A DNA stretch of 64,000 bases from Anaerolineae bacterium. GTDB lineage: Bacteria; Chloroflexota; Anaerolineae; Anaerolineales; E44-bin32. The translations under genes were made by a program, and so were the position numbers. The stretch is taken from assembly GCA_011174825.1 (NCBI GenBank), contig DUEZ01000079.1:33466-97465 (forward strand), in the 5' to 3' direction. The notes beneath the pieces were generated by a model. It was not told where the DNA came from and ran no database searches. It saw only the letters and a program-made list of their open reading frames with translations. Positions 18,446-27,006 of the stretch are shown here, in pieces (positions within the stretch are counted from its first letter, which is position 1; every line of letters begins with the position of its first letter).

Positions 18446-19766
18446 GAGCGAATTCCCTCTGTTTGCCAGCTTTTATCGAATTGTTTTTATCTTCCAAGTA
18501 TCCTGCCGCTTCAGTTGCAGCAGATCCCGCCATAACGATGCTGTCGACGATGTCCATCGGACCGCCTGCCGTTCCTGAGACAAAGATCCCTGGATGGTCT
18601 GTGAGACATGGTGAGATGTTCGTTGATGGTGTGTGGACAAAGCCATCCTGAGCGACTGGTACTTTGTAGATTTCTTGTGGGTTGTACTGAGGCAACATGC
18701 CAACGGAGAGCACAACCAGATCATGTGTGCGTTCGACCACCTTCGATCCTTCGTCGATCAATTCCACCCGCACGATCGGATTTTGATTTTCATCCTCGGT
18801 GATCTTGGCTACCTTGCCCTTGACGAATTCAACGCCCATGGCTTTCGCATTCTGATAAAACTGATCGTAGCCTTTGCCAAAAGTTCGAATGTCCATGTAG
18901 TAGATGGTGATATCTGCCAGGGGAAGCGCTCCGGAGAGGAGCATGGCCTGCTTGATGGCATACATGCAGCAGACGCGCGAGCAATACTCCACCCCTAGTG
19001 TTTTGTCGCGTGATCCGGCGCATTGCACATAAGCGATCGAATCGGGTTCTTTCCCATCCGATGGACGTAACACATGTCCATAAGGGCCCGTCGGTGCTAA
19101 GAGTCGCTCCACGACCAGTGCATCGACGACATTTCGTATGTGATCAGCTCCATACTCTTGCTTGGCATCAGGTGGTGTGATTTTAAAGCCGGTTGCCAAG
19201 ATGATCGCACCGGTTTCAATTTCGAGGTTCATAGGTGTCTGCGTGAAATCGACCGCTGATACCGGGCAGACCTTCTCGCATTTACCACACAAGAGACAAT
19301 TCTCAATGTCTAGTACCGCTATTTGTGGTACCGCAGTGGAAAAGGGAACGTATATCGCTCGGTGTGCGCCTAGATGTCTGTCAAAGGGGTGGGTCAAATC
19401 AATAGGGCAGGCATACTCGCACTGTCGGCAGCCGGTACATAGATCCTCGTCGACATAACGTGGTTTCTTGATGACGTCAGCTACGAATCCGGTACCGTTC
19501 TCGTGGATAGCTTGCACTTCGCAATATGTGAACAGGTGGATATTTTCGTGATGTGCAACCGCCGACATTTTCGGGGTTGTGATACAACTGCAGCAATCGA
19601 GGGTGGGGAAGACCTTGCTTAGCTCGATCATCTTACCACCGATGCTCGGTTCCTTTTCCACCAATGCCACCTGGTAACCTTGATCTGCTAAGTCCAATGC
19701 TGATTGCATGCCAGCGATCCCGCCACCAACGACAAGTGCATCGACCTTTATTTTTTGTGGTTCCAT
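18438..19766 (-). CDS. HdrA-like FAD/iron-sulfur protein (QmoA family)
   Basis: A 442-residue flavoprotein. FAD site DALVVGGGIAGMQSALDLAD at about residues 9-28, then EKEPSIGGKM. A cysteine set LDCCSCITTPKM lies near residue 57. An inserted ferredoxin domain has CTGCRQCEYACP and CLLCGKCEKVCP, and EYCSRVCCMYAIKQAML lies near 270. This order matches QmoA. It is the second HdrA-like subunit of the operon and should exchange electrons with the 686-residue partner and the HdrC/membrane subunit. The ATG at 19766 has a GGGAGG site 11 bases upstream. AprAB or DsrAB, the usual Qmo clients, are not in the window. Confidence 0.88.
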   Translation of the reverse strand: MEPQKIKVDALVVGGGIAGMQSALDLADQGYQVALVEKEPSIGGKMIELSKVFPTLDCCSCITTPKMSAVAHHENIHLFTYCEVQAIHENGTGFVADVIKKPRYVDEDLCTGCRQCEYACPIDLTHPFDRHLGAHRAIYVPFSTAVPQIAVLDIENCLLCGKCEKVCPVSAVDFTQTPMNLEIETGAIILATGFKITPPDAKQEYGADHIRNVVDALVVERLLAPTGPYGHVLRPSDGKEPDSIAYVQCAGSRDKTLGVEYCSRVCCMYAIKQAMLLSGALPLADITIYYMDIRTFGKGYDQFYQNAKAMGVEFVKGKVAKITEDENQNPIVRVELIDEGSKVVERTHDLVVLSVGMLPQYNPQEIYKVPVAQDGFVHTPSTNISPCLTDHPGIFVSGTAGGPMDIVDSIVMAGSAATEAAGYLEDKNNSIKAGKQREFAHA

Positions 19767-19792
19767 AACAAGCTAGCCTCCCTTGATCCCAA

Positions 19793-20245
19793 CTACATTG
19801 TCTGGGGTTGTGTTGATGTTTCGGCCTTCATCTCTTCTGCAACAGTACCGATCTCCTGCAACAGTTCATTCATTTGGCTCACTTCATTCATGAATGGCTT
19901 TGAGCAGACGGTGCAGATGGCGACGAGACGAAGTCGACGGGCATCGATGCCTCGCTCACTCATCATCGGGTACACATTGTTGATGATTTGTGCCGTGCGT
20001 TCAGCACCGCCTTTATAGGGGCAGTCCGTACCGCTGAACATGACGAGGATGGCATCGATCCCCTGCTCAAAGGTTCGCAGGTAGAAATCCTCGGGAAACA
20101 GAGCTGGGCACACAACTGGGAGGATAAACGTATTAGCTGCATATTCAGCATGGAGTTGGCCGACAGTATCAGCGCCGGCATAACCTCCGGACAGTGTCGC
20201 AAGGATGAGTATCTTGGAGGTCTTTGTAGCTGTTTCTGTTGTCAT
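19793..20245 (-). CDS. MvhD-like hydrogenase iron-sulfur subunit
   Basis: A 150-residue protein of the MvhD/FlpD family. It has the conserved cysteine positions in VVCPALFPED, GTDCPYKGG and AICTVCSKPF, which hold a [2Fe-2S] cluster in the family. MvhD bridges an electron donor (hydrogenase or formate dehydrogenase) to HdrA. No Mvh-type hydrogenase is next to it, so the donor here is open. The membrane hydrogenase 10 kb away is not a known MvhD partner. A GAGG ribosome site precedes the ATG. The N-terminal 20 residues are Thr-rich and variable. Confidence 0.85.
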   Translation of the reverse strand: MTTETATKTSKILILATLSGGYAGADTVGQLHAEYAANTFILPVVCPALFPEDFYLRTFEQGIDAILVMFSGTDCPYKGGAERTAQIINNVYPMMSERGIDARRLRLVAICTVCSKPFMNEVSQMNELLQEIGTVAEEMKAETSTQPQTM

Positions 20246-20256
20246 GGGAGAGGCCT

Positions 20257-20514
20257 CTATTTTGCGCGTTTAACAAAGATACGGTCATAGCCTCCTTCAG
20301 CGGTGAGAGAACCGAGAAATTCATGACCGACTTTCTGGGACCATTTAGGGATGTCCTCTTTGGTTCGCGCGTCGCCGGACCAGATCTCCAGCACTTCACC
20401 TACTTTGATTGCCCCGATGCCCTTCTTTGCTTCGAGAAGAGGTCCTGGACAGGCGCTCCCGCGTGCATCGACGACTTTTGCAGCTTCAAGCGTAGATAGA
20501 TCTTCGTTTGCCAT
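20257..20514 (-). CDS. tusA: TusA/SirA-family sulfur carrier
   Basis: An 85-residue protein with the family's signature VDARGSACPGPLLEAKKGI. The cysteine in the CPxP motif (here ACPGP) carries persulfide sulfur. The rest (GEVLEIWSGDARTKEDIPKWSQKVGHE) is the usual two-layer fold, quoted as GEVLEIWSGDA and KEDIPKWSQKVGHE. A perfect AAAGGAG site precedes the ATG. TusA at the head of an Hdr-like operon that also ends with a DsrE-like protein suggests sulfur handling by the complex. This is inferred from context and the known TusA-DsrE relay in sulfur oxidisers. Confidence 0.88.
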   Translation of the reverse strand: MANEDLSTLEAAKVVDARGSACPGPLLEAKKGIGAIKVGEVLEIWSGDARTKEDIPKWSQKVGHEFLGSLTAEGGYDRIFVKRAK

Positions 20515-20578
20515 TTCTATGCTCCTTTGTGATTTGTCTTTTATTCGCTTTCTCTAGATTCTCAATGCTGAAGAGTTG

Positions 20579-20863
20579 TTAATTCAAGGGTGCCTTACAC
20601 AGCAGACAAGTGACGAGCTTGGGTTCAGTAATTCGATAATGAATACTGCGGCCAACGCGGCGCGAACTGAGAATACCTTTGTCCTTCATTAAACGCAGGT
20701 GGTGGGATGTGTTTTGTAAAGAAGCATCGACAGCGTCAGCGATATCACCAACGGACCGTTCTCCATCGGCGAGCGTCCACAGAATCTGAATTCGCTTAAA
20801 ATTTGAGAAGACGTTGCAGATATTGGCCTGGTATTCTGCCTGCTGTTCGGTAACCTTTTCCAT
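20579..20863 (-). CDS. ArsR/SmtB-family transcriptional regulator
   Basis: A 94-residue winged-helix repressor-type protein. SVGDIADAVDASLQNTSHHLRLMKDKGILSSRRVGRSIHYRI is the helix-turn-helix and wing, quoted as DASLQNTSHHLRLMKDKG and SSRRVGRSIHYRI. Cysteines in ICNVF and in the C-terminal CLLCKAP could sense metals, sulfane sulfur or redox state. It is the first gene of the minus-strand run, 65 bases upstream of tusA, and the likely regulator of the Hdr/TusA operon. This resembles ArsR-type sulfane-sulfur sensors found with sulfur genes, but that role is inferred. Confidence 0.85.
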   Translation of the reverse strand: MEKVTEQQAEYQANICNVFSNFKRIQILWTLADGERSVGDIADAVDASLQNTSHHLRLMKDKGILSSRRVGRSIHYRITEPKLVTCLLCKAPLN

Positions 20864-21165
20864 GATTTATTGTCAGAGATTCACACAATTATCAGAATTC
20901 TTGATTGTTTGCCATGGCAACTATAAGAGTCGTTGAGTATTGGCGATAGTGAAGAGTATCACAACCGCTATTGAGTTCATCAATAGAAGAAGATAGGAAA
21001 TGTTTATACATCTTTCCGTTCTTAGGGTGGCGGAGGAAAGTTATAGATGACACCTGAGATTGTGAAATTTTTCGCTTGCCTATTTTATAAAGTCGTTGCA
21101 CACTAGAATGATGTTGGTCTCATTGTCGAACAGAGATCGTTAGCAAACTTCAAGAGGAGATAATC
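20864..21165. promoter_or_regulatory. Divergent intergenic region between regulator and fhs
   Basis: This 302-base AT-rich gap separates the ArsR-type gene (minus) from formate-tetrahydrofolate ligase (plus), so promoters for both directions should lie here. The only firm element is the AAGAGGAG ribosome site just before the fhs ATG. I could not identify a convincing -35/-10 pair or operator. Confidence 0.45.
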
Positions 21166-22950
21166 ATGCCACTCAAACCACGTAGACCCGTTCCATCGGA
21201 CATTGACATTGCCCAGGAGGCTGATCTCCGTCCGATCCTAGAGATTGCCGACAAGCTCGGCCTTGAGATGGATGACCTTGATTTGTTTGGGAAATACAAA
21301 GCCAAGGTCCACCTCGATGTTCTTGAGAAATTCGCCGATCGACCACAGGGTAAATATGTCGACGTGACTGCGATCACGCCAACCCCGCTGGGCGAGGGCA
21401 AGAGCACGACCATGGTTGGGTTAACCCAGGCTATGGGAACCGTGCTTGGGAAGAATGTTATGTGCTGCATCCGCCAGCCAAGCATGGGTCCGACCTTCAA
21501 CATCAAAGGTGGGGCCGCAGGAGGTGGATACAGTCAAGTCATTCCCATGGAGGACTTCAACCTCCATCTTACGGGTGACATTCATGCCATCACCGTCTCA
21601 CACAATTTAGTCGCTGCTGCGCTCGACACCCGCATGTACCATGAAAGTCGGCAATCCGACGAGGCGCTCAAACGACGTGGCGTTACTCGGATTGATATCG
21701 ACCCCGACACAATTACTTGGAACCGCATCGTCGATGTTTGCGATCGAACCTTGAGAGAAATCCAGGTTGGGTTCAATGACGATAAGCTTCAGGATGGCTC
21801 TCCGAGCCCCATCTTCCCGCGTAAGACTGGTTATGATATCACTGTCGCCAGTGAATTCATGGCCATCTTGGCCCTTACAACTGGCCTGCGTGACTTGCGT
21901 GAACGTATGGCACGCGTCGTCGTAGGGATGGACAAGAAGGGTAATCCGGTCAATCTGGAGAAGTTAGGCATTGCAGGCGCTGTGACGGTCCTGATGAAGG
22001 ACGCGATCATGCCCAACCTGATGCAGACCTTGGAGGGTCAACCTGCTTTCGTACATGCTGGACCTTTTGCCAACATCGCTCATGGCAATTCATCGATCAT
22101 CGCTGACCAGATCGCATTGAAGTTGGCCGACTATGTCATTACCGAAAGTGGTTTTGGAGCCGACATTGGGATGGAGAAATTCTTTAACATCAAATGCCGT
22201 TACTCCGGCTTGATCCCCAATGCGGTGGTCCTGGTGGCCACGGTGCGCGCGCTGAAGATGCATGGTGGTGGCCCTAAGGTATCGCCTGGTGCCCCGCTCG
22301 ATAAAGCCTACACGGAGGAGAACCTAGAACTGCTCAAGGCCGGTCTGCCCAACCTTGGTGTGCATATCAAGAACGCCTTGCGTTTTGGGATCCCAGTCGT
22401 GGTTGCAGTCAACGGGTTCAAGGATGATACGCCCGCGGAGATGGAGATGGTCCGAGAGTATGCTCTCTCTCAGGGTGCGGAGGACTCCGTCGTCTCGACC
22501 CATTGGGCCGACGGCGGTCAGGGCGCAGCCGCTTTGGCCGAAGCGGTTGTTGCAGCCTGCGAAAAGCCGAGTAAGTTCGAGTTCCTCTATCCTCTGGATT
22601 GGTCGATCAAGAAGAAAATCGAGACCATATCCACCAAGATCTATGGGGCTGATGGTGTGTCCTATGAGCCTCTAGCTGAGGAGCAAATCGCCACCTATGA
22701 GAAAGCGGGTTTCGGTGGTCTCCCAATCTGTATGGCAAAGACGCACCTGAGCTTGAGCCACGATCCGGTTCTAAAGGGTGTGCCGACTGGCTTTACCGTT
22801 CCGGTGCGTGAGGTGCGTGCGAGTGTCGGTGCGGGGTTCATCTATCCCTTGATTGGTAAGATGAGCACCATGCCCGGTCTTGCAACCCATGCGGCCTTCA
22901 TGGATATCGATATCGACCTCGAGACGGGTAAGATCACCGGGTTGTTCTAA
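21166..22950 (+). CDS. fhs: Formate-tetrahydrofolate ligase
   Basis: A 594-residue cytoplasmic enzyme making 10-formyl-tetrahydrofolate from formate, ATP and tetrahydrofolate. This is the second step of the methyl branch of the Wood-Ljungdahl pathway and also feeds purine synthesis. The ATP-binding loop is [10 protein letters not shown] at about residues 66-75. The family blocks [20 protein letters not shown] and [17 protein letters not shown] follow, with [18 protein letters not shown] near the C-terminus. It is about 35 residues longer than the clostridial enzyme, mostly at the N-terminus and an internal loop. The ATG has AAGAGGAG upstream. It stands alone in its direction, followed by a strong hairpin. 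Confidence 0.97.
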   Translation: MPLKPRRPVPSDIDIAQEADLRPILEIADKLGLEMDDLDLFGKYKAKVHLDVLEKFADRPQGKYVDVTAITPTPLGEGKSTTMVGLTQAMGTVLGKNVMCCIRQPSMGPTFNIKGGAAGGGYSQVIPMEDFNLHLTGDIHAITVSHNLVAAALDTRMYHESRQSDEALKRRGVTRIDIDPDTITWNRIVDVCDRTLREIQVGFNDDKLQDGSPSPIFPRKTGYDITVASEFMAILALTTGLRDLRERMARVVVGMDKKGNPVNLEKLGIAGAVTVLMKDAIMPNLMQTLEGQPAFVHAGPFANIAHGNSSIIADQIALKLADYVITESGFGADIGMEKFFNIKCRYSGLIPNAVVLVATVRALKMHGGGPKVSPGAPLDKAYTEENLELLKAGLPNLGVHIKNALRFGIPVVVAVNGFKDDTPAEMEMVREYALSQGAEDSVVSTHWADGGQGAAALAEAVVAACEKPSKFEFLYPLDWSIKKKIETISTKIYGADGVSYEPLAEEQIATYEKAGFGGLPICMAKTHLSLSHDPVLKGVPTGFTVPVREVRASVGAGFIYPLIGKMSTMPGLATHAAFMDIDIDLETGKITGLF

Positions 22951-22971
22951 GCCAATCGAACTCCGGATCTA

Positions 22972-23004
22972 ACGAGGGGCTGCTCTTAACAGGCAGCCCC
23001 TCGT
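22972..23004 (+). terminator. Hairpin after fhs
   Basis: A 12-base perfect stem (ACGAGGGGCTGC with GCAGCCCCTCGT) with a 9-base loop lies 22 bases after the fhs stop. No U tract follows, only TCGATAATA. It may end transcription or stabilise the mRNA end. Confidence 0.6.
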
Positions 23005-23030
23005 CGATAATACGCAGTACCTTACAGCGT

Positions 23031-23275
23031 TTCACCCTCACCCCATCCCTCTCCCTGAAAGGGAGAGGGTGAAAATCCCCTCTCCCCTGTGGGGAGAGGG
23101 TCTGGGTGAGGGGAGGTTGACTGGCCAAATCAATCCTCACCTCATCCCTCTCCCTATAAAGGAGAGGGTGAAAATCCCCTCTCCCCTGTGGGGAGAGGGT
23201 TAGGGTGAGGGGAGGTTGTCTGAGTGAGAACAACCCTCACCCCGGCCCTCTCCCTATAAAGGAGAGGGTGAAAGC
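23031..23275. repeat. Tandem repeat of about 100 bases, 2.5 copies, palindrome-rich
   Basis: The block CCCTCTCCCT recurs at 23047, 23146 and 23246, a period of 99 to 100 bases. Each unit contains two hairpins (CCCTCTCCCT..AGGGAGAGGG type and CCCTCTCCCC..GGGGAGAGGG type) and ends in GGGTGAGGGGAGGTTG. The third copy is partial. A relative lies at 58415-58495. It lies between convergent genes (fhs and the methyltransferase) and encodes nothing I can support. Confidence 0.85.
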
Positions 23276-23325
23276 TCCCAATTTGTAAGCTCTCAAATGT
23301 GGATAGTTCAGTAAATCAGATGAAG

Positions 23326-24102
23326 CTATTCTGTATAAGAGGGGACTCGACCAATCGCATAAAAAGTGGGGATGAAGAGGATGCGATTTCCCGTTCGCCA
23401 CGCCTCAGCGTCGGCTCTTCGGTATTCTTCAATGGCTTCATCTGAGAGTTTGTGGCGAAGATCCGCAGCGATAGTGCGCCATTCAGAATCGAGCTCTTCA
23501 AGTGTCGGTTGCCCTGTCCACTCTCCACTGAGCACCCCAACCTGGATGTCGATCAGACCAGCCTGTGAAAAGATATCCTTAAGTTTACGTCCAATCATCG
23601 GATCGGCTCCCTGATCGATCAAGGCGCAGGTTTGAAGCTTTCCAATCTCTTCGAATTTAGGGGGATAATCTATCCTGCCACCATAGTCCGGTTCGGCAAG
23701 CGCCAAGATCCATCCGTCAACCTTCGTGATGCGTCTCATTTCGCTTATTACGAGTTCAGGGTTGGGTACCCACATCAGAAGGAAATGACAAAGCGTGGCA
23801 TCAAACGATGCGCGGGGGAAGGGGAGATTTCGTCCATCACCGGTGATGTACCTGGTCACTGAATCCAGTTGGTGTGAGAAGGCATTTGCTTGGTGATCGA
23901 TGTCTAGACCATAGGTCTTTCCTTGGAATTGGACCGCGATCTCAGAGATGATCACACCGGTGCCGGATCCTATCTCCATAATACGGTTTGCGTTTCTCAG
24001 ATTCGATAATTCATAAAGTCGTTCACGAAGCGATTGCGTCCAAGCCGCTTGAATGCGATATCTATCGTGCCACTCGGAGGGTGGATAGCTGAATTGCTCC
24101 AT
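23326..24102 (-). CDS. Class I SAM-dependent methyltransferase
   Basis: A 258-residue methyltransferase of the Methyltransf_11 type. The SAM-binding glycine loop MEIGSGTGVI is at about 42-51, the acidic residue ending strand 2 is in YGLDIDHQA, and then come GDGRNLPFPRASFDATLCHF (motif II and III) and the post-motif RRITKVDGWILALAEPDYGG. Such proteins methylate small molecules, quinones or lipids; the substrate cannot be read from sequence. It has no clear ribosome site. It stands between two repeat blocks, convergent with fhs, and is not obviously part of the radical SAM operon upstream. Confidence 0.85.
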   Translation of the reverse strand: MEQFSYPPSEWHDRYRIQAAWTQSLRERLYELSNLRNANRIMEIGSGTGVIISEIAVQFQGKTYGLDIDHQANAFSHQLDSVTRYITGDGRNLPFPRASFDATLCHFLLMWVPNPELVISEMRRITKVDGWILALAEPDYGGRIDYPPKFEEIGKLQTCALIDQGADPMIGRKLKDIFSQAGLIDIQVGVLSGEWTGQPTLEELDSEWRTIAADLRHKLSDEAIEEYRRADAEAWRTGNRILFIPTFYAIGRVPSYTE

Positions 24103-24178
24103 GTCAAGTTATGTTGGTATGAAGTCCATGAACTTTCATGTGTTCCCCTTAAGGATGCGACTGCGATATCTGAAACCA

Positions 24179-24379
24179 ACACTGTAGCCGCAGGCTTCAG
24201 CCTGCGTTTCTACGCGCACCCTAGAGGGTGTTTTGGAATCCAAAAGCTCTGCTTTTGGGCGCAAGCAGAGCTTGCGCACTCCAAAACTAACCTTTAGGGT
24301 GCAAATACATTGTAATTTCCAGAACCGTAGGCCTAAGCTCGGGATTCTCAGCGCACCCTAAAGGGTGCGGCTACAGTGT
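24179..24379. repeat. MITE-like element with 13-base terminal inverted repeats and nested palindromes
   Basis: The ends ACACTGTAGCCGC (24179-24191) and GCGGCTACAGTGT (24367-24379) are exact reverse complements. Between them are several short palindromes: CGCAGGCTTCAGCCTGCG, CACCCTAGAGGGTG, CCAAAAGCTCTGCTTTTGG, GCGCAAGCAGAGCTTGCGC and GCACCCTAAAGGGTGC. A further related motif follows at about 24414-24433. There is no open frame of note and no visible target-site duplication. Confidence 0.75.
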
Positions 24380-24453
24380 ATTCATCTGAAGCTGTAAGCC
24401 TCAATCTGAGATACACCCCCTAATGGGTGCGGTCACATGGTTGGATTACTCTC

Positions 24454-25611
24454 TCAACCTTGTGCCCTGGACCAAATCTCAGACCAAGGATCTCGAAGGA
24501 GATTACCCAAGACTTGATCCAGACCCTGGGTGGGAAGGACATCTCCATCCGGTTCGACATACAACCAAGCGCGCCCGGCACCCACGGGAGGAGCATCAAG
24601 TTCAAGCGCAATTGGGTTGGTGGCTGAGTAGGGTACCGGTATGTCCCAGATCAGATCAAGGTGGAGATCTGAAGCATGATCACGCGCTGCGGATAACTCA
24701 ACGAATAACTCATTTGTCGTTTCACTTGAGGAGAGTGAGACTGCTGGTACACCTATTTTGACCAAATCTTCGAGGACCTCACGTGATTTACCGAGAGGTC
24801 CCGGGGTAAGCGTTAGATGCACTGCAGTATAGATGTCTGAAGCGATCGCGTTCATGAGACCCTCCCTGCTTGAAGGATCTCCCTCTACAAGCGTGATAAG
24901 AATATGATCGAGCCCCGCCTGTGAGAGTTTCTCTAAGTAGTCCGCATCTGAAAGACGTCTACCGTCTGTAAGCAATCCGGTGACTTGACCCTGTGCCTCA
25001 GCATGTGCGATGAGATCACACAATTCCTCTCGTAGAGTTGGTTCACCACCGGTAAAGGTGACATGAGGGATTCCAGCTTCCCAAGAGGTCGTGAGGATTT
25101 TCTTCCACTCATCCCCTGAGAGCTCCCGGTCAACCCTTTTTCGAGCCAGTGGATCGAGTTCGCCTTCGGCATCGCAGCGGTAGGTTAACGCAAGATCAAG
25201 CCGGTAAGGTGCAGATGGGTGTTTTCCAAACGGCTCCGCTCGATCCATGCCCAGGAAGACCACCGGGTCGACATCGGGGATGGTTGCCAGGGTGAGGATC
25301 TGTTCCCGAAGCTCTCTCTGATCCTGCAAGGCGCGACTTCGACTAACACGGTATCGTCTCGCCACCTCTTGGGCTGCTTCTTCCTCCGAAGCACCTTCGA
25401 TGATCTGAAGTGCGTGCGCGGTCGCTGTCGGATTGAGGTGAACAACCGTGGTAGCGTTGACAATCAATACACTGGTTTCATCATTCTCGACCCTTAAATG
25501 AAGTCGATACGGGATGGGCACATCGTCTGGTGCCATCCAGTGGTACATGCCAGCTTTCAACGGTTTAGGAATTTCAAAAGGCGGTAGAAGACGGGATAGG
25601 AAAGATGACAT
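24454..25611 (-). CDS. Degenerate radical SAM paralogue (pseudo-radical SAM, PqqD-like N-terminus)
   Basis: A 385-residue paralogue of the radical SAM protein encoded just upstream. It keeps the N-terminal PqqD-like domain (VHLNPTATAHALQIIEG) and much of the barrel, including FTGGEPTLREEL, which matches FTGGESTLRKDL in the partner. The cluster motif is destroyed: where the partner reads CNANCSHC, this reads CDAEGELD, so only Cys146 remains (Gly150 and Asp153 replace the others). The SPASM cysteines are gone too, and the protein stops soon after VLGNLLRDPW, about 40 residues early. The frame is otherwise intact with a good AAGGAAGAG site, so it is likely expressed as a non-catalytic partner. 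Confidence 0.85.
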   Translation of the reverse strand: MSSFLSRLLPPFEIPKPLKAGMYHWMAPDDVPIPYRLHLRVENDETSVLIVNATTVVHLNPTATAHALQIIEGASEEEAAQEVARRYRVSRSRALQDQRELREQILTLATIPDVDPVVFLGMDRAEPFGKHPSAPYRLDLALTYRCDAEGELDPLARKRVDRELSGDEWKKILTTSWEAGIPHVTFTGGEPTLREELCDLIAHAEAQGQVTGLLTDGRRLSDADYLEKLSQAGLDHILITLVEGDPSSREGLMNAIASDIYTAVHLTLTPGPLGKSREVLEDLVKIGVPAVSLSSSETTNELFVELSAARDHASDLHLDLIWDIPVPYSATNPIALELDAPPVGAGRAWLYVEPDGDVLPTQGLDQVLGNLLRDPWSEIWSRAQG

Positions 25612-25632
25612 CGAGCTCTTCCTTTGATTAAG

Positions 25633-27006
25633 CTATATGGTCGATCCGGGTAATTGAATCTGATTAATTGGTACTTGTTGAAGTTGATGTTGGAGCGTGA
25701 GAGGGCAACCGCCTCCACATTCATTGAGCATCGCACATTGGTGGCATTCTTCAGGCACATATTGACGCTCTCGAAGCCAAATGGATAAGTCATGATTCCA
25801 GATCTCATCCCACGGATCCTGGAGGAGATTGCCGAGTGGCTCATAGAACGATTGGCATGGGATCACATCGCCGTTTGGTTCGACGCACATGTTGTATCGA
25901 GCGGCAGAGCAACCTTTGACTCCAAGCTGCATCTGAACAGGATCGAAATGGCAGTATTGTGTTGGTGTGTACCAGATTAACCGTTGTCCGTTCGAAGTTG
26001 TACGCTGACGGACAGTTTCAAGCACGGGTCCAAGATCATTTTCTTGGATACCGGTGCCAACTGTTCGACCCTTGCCGGAGTAGATTAACGCATTGCATCC
26101 GACGGTGGGGACGCCTAATTCAGCGAGAAAGTCGATGGTTTCTCCGATAGAGTGTATATTGCTAGACAGCAGGGTAGAGTTTGTCATGACGAACAATTCG
26201 CTCTCAAGACAATTTCGGATACCCTGAACGGTCTTTTCCCACGCGCCGGCTGCGCCCACCATCTGATCATGAACTTCTGGGATGTGGGATTCGATGGTGA
26301 TTTGCACATGATCAAGACCAGCACCTACCAAACGCATTAGGTAGTTGCGATCGGAAAGGCGAATTCCGTTTGTGAGAAGACCACTGATATGTCCGGTTGA
26401 TTTCGCATGAGTGATAAGATCCGGGAGGTCTTTTCGTAAAGTAGACTCGCCGCCCGTGAAACAAATGTGAGGCACGCCAATCTGCCAAAGCTTTTCGATT
26501 GCCATCCGCCATTGATCTGTGGTTATCTCAGGGTAGTTACGCGATCTTGAATTGTAACAATGGGAACAATTGGCGTTACATCGGTAGGTGAGGGCGAGAT
26601 CCATTCGGTATGGGGCGCTGGGGATTTCCGAGAATGGAGGTAACAAATCCAAATCCAGGTCGTGGATCGGGCATGCGCCATCTGGGTGAATGAGTTGTTC
26701 GATCTGAGTTCGCACGCTACGATAGTCATTCTTGGCTGTCCTGCTATTGACGTTGTATTGCTTTCGTAGCGTGTTGATGGCAGTCTTTTGTGGAACTCTT
26801 TCAAGGAATAACCAAGCCATCAGGGTCGCGGTTGGGTTGAGGTGTATGGCCCGGTTAGCATTGATCAGCAATAATCCGTGACCATCGGCTTCAACACGTA
26901 GGTGGATCTGAGACCGATCACCTTTGATTTCCTGCGTGTAGCCATATAGGCCGGGTTGTACGAGGGCTCCTTCGGTGTCCTTATTCACCTTGAAAGGATT
27001 TTTCAC
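25633..27006 (-). CDS. Radical SAM/SPASM protein with PqqD-like N-terminal domain
   Basis: A 457-residue radical SAM enzyme. A PqqD-like domain at about 10-110 could bind a substrate peptide. The radical SAM motif CNANCSHC gives Cys143, Cys147 and Cys150, followed by FTGGESTLRKDL. The C-terminal SPASM domain has CVEPNGDVIPCQSF and ECHQCAMLNECGGGCPL. I chose the GTG at 27006: GTGA overlaps the stop of the tail protein and GGAGG lies 6 bases upstream. The extra upstream codons (Trp/Arg/Cys-rich) are only the other reading frame of the neighbour's Cys-Ala tail. Enzymes of this architecture modify ribosomal peptides; the adjacent Cys-Ala tail is the obvious candidate substrate. Confidence 0.9.
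   Translation of the reverse strand: MKNPFKVNKDTEGALVQPGLYGYTQEIKGDRSQIHLRVEADGHGLLLINANRAIHLNPTATLMAWLFLERVPQKTAINTLRKQYNVNSRTAKNDYRSVRTQIEQLIHPDGACPIHDLDLDLLPPFSEIPSAPYRMDLALTYRCNANCSHCYNSRSRNYPEITTDQWRMAIEKLWQIGVPHICFTGGESTLRKDLPDLITHAKSTGHISGLLTNGIRLSDRNYLMRLVGAGLDHVQITIESHIPEVHDQMVGAAGAWEKTVQGIRNCLESELFVMTNSTLLSSNIHSIGETIDFLAELGVPTVGCNALIYSGKGRTVGTGIQENDLGPVLETVRQRTTSNGQRLIWYTPTQYCHFDPVQMQLGVKGCSAARYNMCVEPNGDVIPCQSFYEPLGNLLQDPWDEIWNHDLSIWLRERQYVPEECHQCAMLNECGGGCPLTLQHQLQQVPINQIQLPGSTI

Noticed and set aside
22934..23233. A minus-strand open frame of 99 codons downstream of fhs
   Set aside because: It runs through the tandem repeats and its repeated Pro/Leu/Gly-rich text is simply the translated repeat.
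23031..23275. CRISPR array
   Set aside because: The repeated units are about 100 bases, hairpin-rich and contiguous, with no unique spacers of regular length and no cas genes in the window.
24423..24761. Plus-strand open frame overlapping the degenerate radical SAM gene
   Set aside because: It is antisense to a gene with clear homology to its neighbour and has no supporting features.
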